Shown here: positions 1 to 12,193 of the stretch, in pieces | How positions within the stretch are numbered: the stretch's first letter is position 1 | Layout: each line of letters begins with the position of its first letter | Source: Nansenia antarctica | Lineage: Eukaryota; Chordata; Actinopteri; Argentiniformes; Microstomatidae | Assembly: GCA_963989245.1 (NCBI GenBank) | Contig: OZ022340.1 | Coordinates: 46,957,948 to 47,021,947 of the forward strand | Reading direction: 5' to 3' | Length of the DNA stretch: 64,000 bases | Notes under the pieces: model-generated | What the model was told of the DNA's origin: nothing | The model's database searches: none | Seen by the model: only the letters and a program-made list of their open reading frames with translations | Program-made: the position numbers and the translations under genes

Positions 1-498
1 ACCCCACTTCATAAGGTTTACTCCCCATACTCAGTCTTTTCAATATAGTCCTGACAGGTAGGTTTGCTGTAAGGTGTTAGTGTGGGATTCTGGCTGCAAC
101 CACTGTTAAGGAAGGCCCAAGTGCTGTATGTTATACAGTGATCAAACAATAATTTAATAAGAAATCAAGAAATCAATTATATATGTACATTAAGGATTCA
201 AACAACTCAAATCAAATCAAACCAATTATACTATAACATGCAGCTCAACCAAACCAAACCAATGCTCCAAAATAAATTCATGTAGGAGCATAGGGGCCCC
301 CCCACAGCAGTTCCAGCTCTGGGACATCACACGACCCCTGCAAACCACCCAATGGGATCCCAAACCCTAAAAACCCAATTTATAATTTAATAATTTAATA
401 ATAATTTAATTTAATAATCTAATAAGTTAACATTTGATAAAAGCCTAACCCTAAATTAAAAGGACATTACCCCCCATCCCCTAAGCCACCACCATCCC
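1..498. other. AT-rich flank without a recognisable gene
   Basis: No convincing coding frame, splice pattern or RNA gene is visible. The stretch has runs rich in A and T (around 360-440) and a C-rich patch near 295-350. It directly precedes a Penelope-like fragment on the minus strand, so part of it may be that element's 3' flank; this is inference. Confidence 0.4.
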
Positions 499-888
499 CT
501 AATACCTGTTATTCAATCCCCCTGGATGAATTGTCTTTAAAATGTTCATCCATTTTCGTTCTGCCGCCTGTCTCTGTCCCTTGGTCCATGTTAAATTTGT
601 CTCCAGCCCCATAATAAAAAGATTTTCTAATAAATGTGTGTTAAAATGTTCATAAAGGAGGGAGGTCTGGTTACCCTTTCCAACATGATACACATGTTTT
701 AACCTCTCCCTCAACTTATTCTGCGTTTCCCCTACATATAAAATCAAACATGCCTTACACTGGATGGCATAAACCACATTAACTGTATCAAGGCCCATCC
801 TTTGCCTATTGGGGGCCCCCAAGTTTGCCTGTTTATTATATATATATTTTGGGGAACAGCTCTTGGCTGTTCCTTGCCATGTCAACAA
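499..888 (-). mobile_element. Penelope-like element, GIY-YIG endonuclease fragment
   Basis: The 129-residue minus-strand frame carries a GIY-YIG-like nuclease core: VVYAIQCKACLILYVGETQ followed by a basic RERLKH segment, then a spaced conserved glutamate (AAERKWMNILK) and a terminal GLNNRY. This arrangement, with Y-I-Q-C-x-x-C before LYVGET, is what the C-terminal endonuclease of Penelope-like retroelements looks like. The reverse transcriptase that should precede it is absent, so this is a truncated copy. It lies just outside the left arm of the large inverted duplication and stops near the arm boundary at about 862. An unrelated GIY-YIG protein is less likely because the CxxC spacing is typical of this family. 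Confidence 0.7.
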
Positions 889-1033
889 TGGACTCTGGAG
901 AAGTTAACTATATCACAATTTTGATGAGCCAAATTTAGCAAAGGATTCTGTAAATGTGGCCCTTGGGCTGTCATGACGAGGCTAGTACAGCAAGATCATG
1001 CAGACGCACTATGATTCTTATCGACATATGTAC

Positions 1034-3051
1034 CTGATTCAGCGAAAGCCCTTTTGTATCTCTGGCTGGCTCTGTCCTGTAACATGTTCAGAGTTGTTTC
1101 AAAGACCTCCGCAGCTCTGGAAACCTCTTGGGTCTCAGGCTCCGTTTGCCGAAGAACCATCTGCCCCGGGGAGGGGGGTGTGTTCTGCCTGTGATTAAGA
1201 GGAGTGGCTCGATGTAGCAAGGGGCATGTCATGGTTCCTTCATTTTTTTCTCAAGGGCACATGAAGAATTGGCTAATTATGATTAGAAATGGGTAATTAC
1301 CTTTTCTTGGTGTAACATAATTCAGATTCAGATAACGTTTATTGCCATTATGCATACACATATAGGAATTTGCTTCGACATTACAGTAAGTGCGTTTATA
1401 CTTTTTTCACGTGTATACAAAAACAAATGCAAAAAACAGGACAACACAGGACAGACAACAGTGCATTGGATAGTGCAACATATATAAAGTGCAGTGCAGA
1501 GTTTTTACAGTGAGTCCAGTGCATATTCAGTCCTGGGCAGACTTGGGGGCGGGGGGAGGGGGAAGCCAGAGTCATTTATCAGCCTGGCGGCTGAGGGGAA
1601 GAAACTGAGCCTGTGGCGGGCCTTCAGTGCCTTAGGCAGCCGCAACCTTCTTCCAGAGGGAAGCAGGGTGAGGAGGCCGTGGCCGGGGTGGAAGGGGTCG
1701 GCCATGATCTTTCTTGCCCTCCTCAGAGCCCTGGTGTCATGCAAGGAGTTGAGGGAGGGCAAGGGACAGCCGATCACCCTCTCTGCTGAACGTAACACCC
1801 GCTGCAACTTGGCCTTGTCCTTGGTCGTTGCAGCAGGGAACCAGGTGATGATGGACTCTATGATGGCCGTGTAAAACTGGACCATCATGGACCTCGGCAG
1901 CCTGAGTTTCCTCAGCTGCCGGAGGAAGAACATCCTCTTCTGGGCCTTCTTCGTGAGGGCCTCGGTGTTCCGCTCCCACTTGAGGTCATGGGAGATGGTC
2001 ATGCCTAGAAAGCGGCATGACTCCACGGAGGCCACCGGGGTACCTCCCAGCGTGATGGGAGGGGGCAGGGCTGCTTTCCTACGGAAGTCCACCACCATCT
2101 CCACTGTTTTCAGAGCATTGAGCTCCAGATTGTTTAAACTGCACCAGCTCTGCAGCCCCTCGATCTCACCCCTGTAGGCAGATTCGTCCCCCCCGGAGAT
2201 GAGGCCCACCAGGGTGGTGTCGTCTGCAAACTTCAGGAGCTTGACCGAGGGGTGGCGGGAGACACAGCTGTTGGTGTATAGGGAGAATAGTGCTGGAGAC
2301 AGGACGCAGCCCTGCGGGGAGCCCGTGCTGGTGGACCTGGAGCTGGAAATGCTCTTCCCCAGCTTCACCTTAATAATGTAAACAATAATGCCTTGTCTAC
2401 CAGCTGAAGGCTCTCTTGAATTGAGGAAATGATCAATCTCCTATTGTCAAATGCACCTGGAGAATGTACTGTATCATGCAATGAGTTCACAAAACATGTC
2501 ATAAACAACAACAACAACAAAGTCACAGAACAACGTTATATAATACCGGAAGAGAGGAACAACCAAATGCACTCAAACAGGGAGAATTCAATTACTCAAT
2601 TACTCAACTTCTGTAGGGCAACCTGCCATGGTGATCACTTTAACATGTGTTAACATAACGTAACATGACTTTGTAGCAGTCACACAAGTCTCAGTCATCC
2701 CTAACCCAAAGGTTTTACTTACAATGACTGATATATAGTCCATTCACCTATTGTACTGTAATACTTTGGATAAAAGCTTTGGCTAAATGACATTTACTAA
2801 ATGTAAATGTAGGTATTCGATATATAGACAAACTACAAGTCTACAAACTTTTTCAGTCAAAAGTGGACGATAGAAATGTCTTGTCTGTACATAGAAACAT
2901 GTAATGCAGGCATGGGATAATAAGAAGCAGAGGAAGATGGAGAGCTGACTTACGTTTGGTGATTCTTGCCTTTTCACTAGAAGAACATGCTATGATCATG
3001 CAGGATACGATAGCATAGCTCAGGTTCAGTCCAACAGCCATGGCGCTGATG
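1034..3051 (-). pseudogene. Inverted 5' copy of heme peroxidase exons 1-3, disrupted
   Basis: Three exons of an MPO/EPX-type peroxidase can be traced on the minus strand: exon 1 at 2953-3051 (signal peptide), exon 2 between 2456 and 1301, and exon 3 at 1188-1034. They correspond one to one with the plus-strand exons at 22455-23405. Exon 2 is split by an L2-like LINE (about 1321-2388). Exon 3 is 6 bp shorter than the right copy near its start (ATGGTTCTTCGG instead of an 18-base version), which keeps frame. Exon 4 and the catalytic domain are absent because the duplication ends near 862. With a LINE inside a coding exon and no heme-binding domain, it cannot encode a working enzyme. It is inferred to be a partial inverted copy of the right-hand gene, not the parent. 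Confidence 0.85.
1321..2388 (-). mobile_element. 5'-truncated L2-like LINE inside peroxidase exon 2 copy
   Basis: The minus-strand frame 1505-2368 (287 residues) is the C-terminal part of a non-LTR reverse transcriptase: GSPQGCVLSPALFSLYTN, then the catalytic FADDTTLVG, then VDFRRK and the family's C-terminal LPSGRR segment. The upstream endonuclease and first RT motifs are missing, as expected for 5' truncation. The plus-strand end reads TTCAGATTCAGATAACG, a tail common to fish LINE 3' ends. The matching site in the right arm (GTAACATAATGCC near 23110-23125) lacks the insert. That empty site defines the insertion and suggests an imperfect target duplication resembling GTAACATAAT. Clade placement (L2 versus related Rex1/CR1) is by eye. 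Confidence 0.85.
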
Positions 3052-3593
3052 CTGCAACAGAAAGCAGGCAGCTCTCCCAGATCAAATCTCACCACAACCT
3101 ATCTTTAACCATCTTACATTTCAGAAGTCAGACTGTCAAGTTCATTTAAAAACAACAGTCAATCCTTCAACTCAGTTGTCACATGGTTGCATGTGATGTT
3201 TTTTATTTTATTTAATTTTTTATTTGGATCCATCATTATATACAGCAAATATGCAGTAGCTATTCTTCCTGGGGTCCTCATACCATAAACAATTTTTAAT
3301 CTTAAACACTTAAATACACTTCCATAACATTCATACATGCATACATAAGCTCTATTATTTACATTTTTAGTTGAAGACAACTTAATAACGAAATAAAGAA
3401 AAATAATACAGAAAGAAAAGTGAAGACAAAAACATAACTCTCCTTACCTTTGGGATCACAAGATAGCTCAATTCACCAGTGAGAAACACCTAATTGTTTT
3501 CAGGGTATCCTGTATGTAAACAGATACATCTTTAATTTTGTGTTAAAGCAAAAAGTGAGTTCACTGTGTAAACAAAAACAAGAAAACACAAAA

Positions 3594-3745
3594 GTCAGGT
3601 GTCAGTCAGAGTCCGCCAGGTGTCAGTCAGGTGTCAGTCAGGTGTCAGCCAGGTGTCAGTCAGGTGTCAGCCATGTGTCAGTCATGTGTCAGCCAGGTGT
3701 CAGTCAGGTGTCAGCCAGGTGTCAGCCAGGTGTCAGCCAGGCCTC
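3594..3745 (+). repeat. 11-bp minisatellite, short allele (left arm)
   Basis: Tandem copies of an 11-bp unit, GTGTCAGTCAG or GTGTCAGCCAG, with about 13 copies. The same array in inverted orientation at 21566-21911 is more than twice as long, so the copies have changed length since the duplication. Confidence 0.9.
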
Positions 3746-3825
3746 TCTTCACCAGAGGCAGGTGGACCAGCGCTCCAGCCTCGTCATACAGGAAGACAGA
3801 CAGCTCTAGGACCGGTGAGGTCCTC

Positions 3826-3990
3826 TGGTGTGGCCCAGTCGGTAGAGCACAGCTCTAATAACCACGCTTAGGTTGTGTTTTCGATTCCCGCTGGGACCAT
3901 ATATACTGACAAACGTATGCACTCACTGCGATGAAAGTAAGTCGCTTTCGATAAAAGCGTCAGCTAAATGGCGTATACAGGCAAGGCAGG
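3826..3990 (+). mobile_element. tRNA-derived SINE (left arm copy)
   Basis: A tRNA-like head has an A-box-like GGCCCAGTCGGTAGAGCA and a B-box-like TTTTCGATTCCCGCTGGG about 45 bp later. It is followed by the tail AAGTCGCTTTCGATAAAAGCG and CAGCTAAATGGCG, typical of fish tRNA-SINEs. It is not a functional tRNA: there is no paired acceptor stem or normal anticodon arm. An inverted copy lies at 21332-21490. Confidence 0.8.
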
Positions 3991-4480
3991 TTTATTTGTA
4001 TAGCACATTTCATACAACAGGGGCAATTCAAAGTGCTTTACATACATTATTAAAAATACAGCAAGAGGAGCATAGTAAGAAAATAAAAATGACATGCTCA
4101 TCATTTCAATGCATAACATTCATACATGCATACATAAGCTCTATTATTTACATTTTTAGTTGAAGACAACTTAATAACGAAATAAAGAAAAATAATACAG
4201 AAAGAAAAGTGGAGACAAAAACATAACTCTCCTTACCTTTGGGATCACAAGATAGCTACAACCCTCCAAAGTACTATACAAATAAAACACTGTGCTGTAC
4301 TCTATGCTATACCTATTCTAACATTTCCTATCTCTGAACCTTGTGTACCCATGGGTTGTCATATTGCACATAGTGTTATTGCACATTCATTTAAAGTGTC
4401 GCAGTTTGCAGGTTTGAAATGTTCACAGTTGTGTTTCAGTATTGCACTTGATTACAATCTAGTAGCTGCCATCAAATTGT

Positions 4481-7400
4481 CTAGATTGTCCAGGGCCTAG
4501 AACCTAGGTCTTTGCTGTGTTTGCTTGCCTGAATGGCCCTGGGGTAGAAGCTGAGCTTCAGTCTATCTGTCCTTGCGAACATGGTCCTGAACCGCCTGCC
4601 TGAGGGCAGCCGAACAAAGTGTTCGTTCCCAGGGTGGGATGGGTCTCTGGAGATCTTGGAGGCCTTCCTGAGGCAGCGTGTGTTGTACAGCTCTTCCAGA
4701 GAGGGGAGGGGGGCGCCGGTGATCTTCTGGGCCGATCTCACGACTCTCTGTAGCGCTTTCCTCTCTGCGGCTGTGCAGCTGGAGAACCACACGCAGATGC
4801 AGTAGGTGAGGATGCTCTCCACTGTGCAGTGGTAGAAGGTCACAAGCAGCTCCTGTCGGAGGTGGTATTTCCTGAGGACTCTCAGGAAGTAGAGCCGCTG
4901 TTGTGCCTTCTTGATGATGGCTGCTGTGTTGGTCTCCCAGGACAGGTCGTCCTGGTATGTGCACCCCCAGGAATCGGAGGGTTGAGACTCTCTCCACGCT
5001 CCCTCCATCGACGAGCAGGGGCTGGACCTCAGATTTTTTCCTCCTGAAGTCCACGATGATTTCCTGGGTCTTTGACTGGTTCAGCAGCAGGTTGTTAACC
5101 TTGCACAGCTTGCCCAGCTGCTCCACCTCATCCCTGTACGCCGCCTCGTCCCCCCCCGAGATGCAGCCCACCACGGTGGTGTCGTCTGCAAACTTTACGA
5201 TGGAGTTGCTGGGGTGGACGGGGGTGAAGTCGTAGGTGTAGAGGTTGTAGAGGATGGGGCTTAGCACGCAGCCCTGGGGGGACCCAGTGCTGAGTCTGAG
5301 GGCTGTGGAGGTGTGGGAGCCCACCCGCACCCTCTGGGGGAGGTCAGACAGGAAGTCCTTGATCCATGCACAGATAGAGTGTGATAAGTCCTAGGTCTAG
5401 TAGTTTGGTCACTAGCCTGTCTGGAAGGATGGTGTTGAAGGCAGAGCTGAAGTCCACAAAGAGCAGTCTCGCGTAGCTGTTCCCCCTCTCCAGGTGGGAA
5501 TGAGTGGAGTGGAGAGTCGTCGCGATGGCGTCCTCTGTGGACCTGTGGGCTCTGTAGGCGAACTGGTATGGATCCAGGTTGGGCGGGAGGCATGTGACTA
5601 TGTGGGCTCGGACCAGTTTCTCGAAGCACTTCATGATGATTGGTGTGAGTGCCACCGGGCGGTAGTCGTTTAGGCAGCTCACCGTGCTTTTCTTCGGGAC
5701 TGGGATGATAGTTGAGGTTTTCAGGCAGGGTGGGATGGTGGCCTGGGACAGGGACTGGTTGAAGATGTTGGTGAAAACCCCGGCCAGCTGGTCGGCGCAG
5801 TCCCTCAGCACCCGTCCCAGGACGCCATCCGGCCCTGAGGCTTTTCTGGGGTCCACCGCCTTCAGCACGCGTCTCACTTCATGCCCTGTGAGGGTGAGGC
5901 TGCTGAGAGCTGGAGAGAGTGGTGTTTGTGTTGTGGTTACCTCCGTTCGCCCCTCGTCGAACCGGGCGTAGAAGGAGTTCAGCTTTTCCGCCAGCAGGGG
6001 GTCGTCCTCCGCGGCTGTGAGCCTGTTGGCTCTGAAGTTTGTCATGTGCTGAACCCCCTGCCACACCCGCCTGGAGTCGTTGCTCAGGAAGCATTCCTCA
6101 ATCTTCTCTCTGTGGTCTGCCTTGGCCTCCCGGATGCCACGGTTTAGGTTAGCCCTGGTGGCGCTGTACAGCAGTGTGTCCTTCGCTGAGTAGGCGTTGT
6201 CTCTCTCCTTGAGCAGTTTTCGGACCTTCTCAGTCATCCATGGCTTCGTGTTGGGGTAGACCCGGACACGTTTGTCCACGGTGGCTGAGTTGGTGCAGTT
6301 CACTATGTGGTTCAGAACTGACGACGTGAACTGTTCCAGGTCCTCATGCTCATATTCCTGCCATGAGGTGTCATTCAGGCAGATCTGCAGTGGAGTGGAC
6401 CCTGCTGGCCAGGTTCTGACAGTCTTAGTGGTGATGGGAGCACTTTTCCTCATGGGAGTGTAGGCTGGGATCAGAAGGATGGACACGTGGTCAGACATGC
6501 CTAGATGAGCTAGCGGTCTAGCCTTGTAGGCAAGCTTGATGTTGGTGTATACCTTGTCCAGTGTTTTTTCTCCTCTTGTTGCACATTTAACATGCTGATA
6601 GAACTTGGGTAGTACTACCTTCAGGTCAGCATGATTAAAGTCCCCCGCGATTATATGCACTGCCTGAGGGTCCGCGCTCTGTCCACTACTGATGACGTCA
6701 TGTAGCCGCGCCAATGCTAAGCTAGCATCTGCGCTTGGTGCGATGTAAACAGCTGTTATGTACACCGCATTGAATTCCCTCGGGAGGTATGTGGGTCGGC
6801 ATTTAACAGTCAAGTATTCCAGGTCTGGGGAGCAGTGGCTACATACAGTTTTCGTGTTTAAGCACCAGCTGTCCTTCGTAGATATAATGAGGCCGCCTCC
6901 GCGCGTCTTCTCACTAAGCAATGTCCGGTCAGCTCGGTGAAGCGAGCGGCCCTCTAAGCCGACCGCAGAGTCGATGATGGTAGCGTTGAGCCAGGTCTCT
7001 GTGAGAATAATCACGCAGCTATCTCCCTCGGTGTTGTTGGAAGCAACCTGCAGTCTCAGTTCGTCCATCTTGTTAGCGAGTGATCTCACGTTGGAGAGGA
7101 ATATACTCGGCAAAGCTGGCTTGTCCGGGCTTGTTCTCAGCCTAGCTAGCAGGCCTCCCCTGCGGCCTCGGCGTTGTTTACGGTCTCGACGCCGACGTTT
7201 GCATCTGAGAGGCGGGATCGCGTACCATTGTTCTCCCGGTGTCCGAGCGATATCGTGTGGGATCTGCTGTTGCTTCAGGAAATCCGCTGTTACTGTCTTC
7301 TCGTTTTGCGCACCAACTTCTAGTAAGTCTAGTCTGCTGTAGGTACTATTTACACAACAGTTCCCCGTAAGTACTGACATAAAAATGTACATACAAATGT

Positions 7401-7554
7401 GTTTAAAAACGCTAAAAAGCACCGACGTCGGTAGCCCCTCCAGCCTCGCGTGTGATCGCGCCGCCATCTTTTTCCATCTGAGCATGTGCAATGTGGACAA
7501 AAGCGAAATCCTTGTAGAGAGATCTTGCCGCGTTGAAGTTACCCTCTGCTTCAT
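4481..7554 (-). mobile_element. Nearly full-length L2-like LINE with frameshifted ORF2
   Basis: Minus-strand frame 5344-7554 (736 residues) starts with an apurinic-type endonuclease (LSNVRSLANKMDEL near residue 155, LTETWLN, later AGDFNHADL and the GMSDHVSI end motif). It then enters the reverse transcriptase (DPRKASGPDGV, NDYRPVALTPIIMKCFEKLV, FVDFSSAFNT). The frame breaks near 5340-5390 and resumes at 4563-5330 with STGSPQGCVLSP and FADDTTVVG. A second break near 4960 leads into 4481-5008, which holds LPSGRRFRTM and the end. At least two frameshifts make it non-coding as it stands. The N-terminal ~130 residues before the endonuclease are not recognisable. A closely related 3' end lies at 29465-29758 on the other strand. 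Confidence 0.85.
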
Positions 7555-7696
7555 TGGGATGTTGGATTATTCTAACGAAAACGCTCAGCTTGGCGGTGGT
7601 CCACTCATGAAAGGCAGGATACTGGATGTTCTCAGAGAGAGGGACCATAGAATGGCATTCTGGTACATTCCGAAACAGCAGCTCCAATGTTCTCAT

Positions 7697-8360
7697 GTTT
7701 AGTTTAGTTTATTAGTTTATGATGTCGTGGACAGTACCCATTAATTAACTGTAACAACAGTAAATGGAGCAGCTTTAGCCTACATGGCTAATTTCCAGCC
7801 GTAGTCCCCGGGCCAGTTGACAATAGGCTCCCTAAAATAAAATACATTAGTTTAAAAAATTACAATTGCAGCAAACACAAACACATGGAGCAGGACATAC
7901 AATTGGAGCAAGCACAAACATGCCGGGGAGACAAGACATTCAAGCACAAATGGCAGCAACATCAATACAGTACATGAGATAAGAACAGTACAAAGACGAC
8001 AAAGGAAGAGCAAATAGTCATAGCAATATACAGACATAGCAGCATACAGACACAGCAACATACAGGCACAGCAGCATCCAGACATTGAAGCACACACAGA
8101 CATATGCAGGCGGGTAGCAAAGATAGAGGTGTACATACAACACACACGTCACATCTGACAGAAATTAATGTATGCAATTATAGTTATTGCAAAGCCATGC
8201 CTTAAGGTGTGTTGTGAAGGTGGAGTATGTATGTATATTTTTTATGTAGGTAGGTAGTGAGTTCCAGGTTTGTATTGCTATAACAGAGAATGATAATTGA
8301 CCAAATGTACTTTTCCTAAATGGGACTAGAAAGCCACTTTCATGCACGTCTGTCAAAATA
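7697..8360 (-). mobile_element. 3' end of a second LINE type
   Basis: The minus-strand frame 8165-8356 ends with GQLSFSVIAIQTWNSLP and a FTTHLKAWL segment, the form of the extreme C-terminus of many jockey/CR1-group reverse transcriptases in fish. A non-coding stretch from 8150 down to about 7697 ends in a TTTAGTTTAGTTTATTAG tail. Only the last ~60 codons are present. The family resembles the broken LINE at 16590-18360 more than the L2-like copies; this is a judgement by eye. Confidence 0.6.
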
Positions 8361-8496
8361 AAAGTCTGACACTTAACACAATTTTTAGTTTTTTCTAGTC
8401 TTAAAATATATGTTTTTTTGTTTTTTTACCACACACTCCACACCAGTTGAGAAACACCCAATTATGACCCAAAATTATGAAATTCCATTGACCATA
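8361..8496. other. Short spacer ending in the gypsy target site
   Basis: AT-rich sequence without a gene. It ends with CATA (8493-8496), the left copy of the 4-bp target duplication of the Ty3/gypsy element that follows. Confidence 0.6.
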
Positions 8497-8801
8497 TGTA
8501 ACCTCCAGTAATCCAGGTTCCCCTCAATAAAGAGGCACTGAGAGCGTCTTATAAAAAGTTCACGTTTATTTCACAGTTGTAGTAAAAGGTTGTTCTCAGT
8601 CAGCAGATGCTGTGTGCTACGTGCTAGGTTCTTACTCAAAGGAAACAGTGACAGTGGCTACTGAAATAATGCGCCGTGTTGTGACTGCTACTCGGCGTGC
8701 ACACCGAACCTCAGACTTCCCAAACTGGCGCTCCACTTCCTCCTTTTAACCCCCGCCCCCCTGTTAATCGTAATCCCCTGACTAGGAGCGCACGGGTCAC
8801 A
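8497..8801 (-). repeat. 3' LTR of gypsy A
   Basis: 305 bp, same length as its partner at 14716-15020. It contains AATAAAGAGGCACTGAGAG, and TTATAAAAAGTTC which on the element's strand lies downstream of the promoter half. Its inner edge meets a TTCACCCCCC stretch, the complement of the polypurine tract. Confidence 0.9.
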
Positions 8802-8978
8802 TTCACCCCCCCCATTACTGATCATCGTCCCGATGATCAACCCACTGATGTCCCCCCCCTCCCACTAGGGTCTACCCTGCAACTCCTACCTCTGCAATCA
8901 AACTTGACACTATGTCTTTTAATGCCATTAGGCAGAGACGGTTAGTGTGTGCGACAACACTAGATACTGCACCCTCCT

Positions 8979-9813
8979 CTACCCCTCGCACTGCAGACCT
9001 CGGGAGATTGAAGGGATTTGCCTCCCTGCATTCTGCCTCCGAGACCGCCGTGGTGAAGGCAGCGGTGCCGGCCATTCCTCCCCCGGTGGCTCGGACTCCG
9101 ACCCCCTCTCCAGCTGTTCAGAGTCTGATTCTGTTTCCTGCTGTTCCACTTCGGACACTACACCATCCGCCGCATCCCCGCCTTCATGCAGCAGCTGGCT
9201 CACAGCTGGAGACGCCGTTCCAGGGCGCCTCACCCTGAACCAAGCTTCACTCTCTGAGTCCACGGCCTCCTGAGCCTCCTTGGGACCTGGGCTCTCGAGA
9301 CCCGGGCACTCGGGACCCGGTTCCTCTGGACCACATGGTCGAAGCTCCATCCGGTGGATAGTCTTTGGGTCCTGGGACCCGTCCAGCGGGACCCCGGTAT
9401 AAACTGGTTTCTTGGCAACACCCGGAAAGGCCCCGGCATCCACAGATCCTGAATCTTGTGCCTCCCCTTGAAATTATGGTTGCGCCTGTAAACCAACTGA
9501 CCAACCTCCAGCCCCGAATTGCGAGTTGCAGGGCCATGCCGTCTCTTGCGAGCCTCCGCAGCCTGCTCCATCTGCTGCCGTGCCGTCTGATGAGCTGCCT
9601 GCAGGCGCCTCTGATGCTCCTGGACCCAGTCATCCACCGTCCCTGAAAAGTCACCCTCCACCCCGAACAGAATGTCAATAGGCAGGTTAGGAGACTGACC
9701 AAACATCAAATAATATGGCGTATAACCTGTACTGGCATGCTCGGTGGTGTTATACGCAAACACGACCTCTGGCAGGTGCTCCACCCATCTCCTCTTCTTG
9801 TTTGGAGGGAGAG
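8979..9813 (-). pseudogene. Gypsy A integrase C-terminus, frameshifted
   Basis: Frame 9230-9784 continues the integrase split at 12194: VFAYNTTEHASTGYTPYYL is the conserved AYN...GxxPxxLxxG block of Ty3/gypsy integrases. The C-terminal region follows (GQLVYRRNHNFKGRHKIQDLW). Near 9440 the frame shifts into 8979-9443, which carries the acidic and proline-rich tail, including VYTGVPLDGSQDPKTIHRME. At the other edge, the last element bases (9807-9813) match GAGTCCT near 12184-12190, so the coding text is contiguous once the inserted LINE is ignored. No working integrase can be made from this copy. Confidence 0.85.
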
Positions 9814-9816
9814 TCC

Positions 9817-12190
<2,374 letters not shown>

Positions 12191-12193
12191 TCC

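Larger units (their letters stand above)
862..4278 (-). repeat. Left arm of long inverted duplication
   Basis: Read on the minus strand, this segment matches 21033-23573 read on the plus strand over nearly its whole length. It includes the same peroxidase exons, a tRNA-derived SINE, an 11-bp minisatellite and a repeated block ending in a GTAAGGAG motif. The outer boundary lies near 862 (TCTTGGCTGTTCC shared with 23555-23573) and the inner one near 4278 (ACAACCCTCCAAAGTACT shared with 21033). Three length differences separate the arms: a ~1.07 kb LINE present only here (1321-2388), a shorter minisatellite here (about 150 versus 350 bp), and small indels in peroxidase exon 3. Confidence 0.9.

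Noticed and set aside
3826..3900. A tRNA gene
   Set aside because: A- and B-box-like sequences are present, but the cloverleaf does not form and a SINE tail follows; an inverted copy exists in the other arm.
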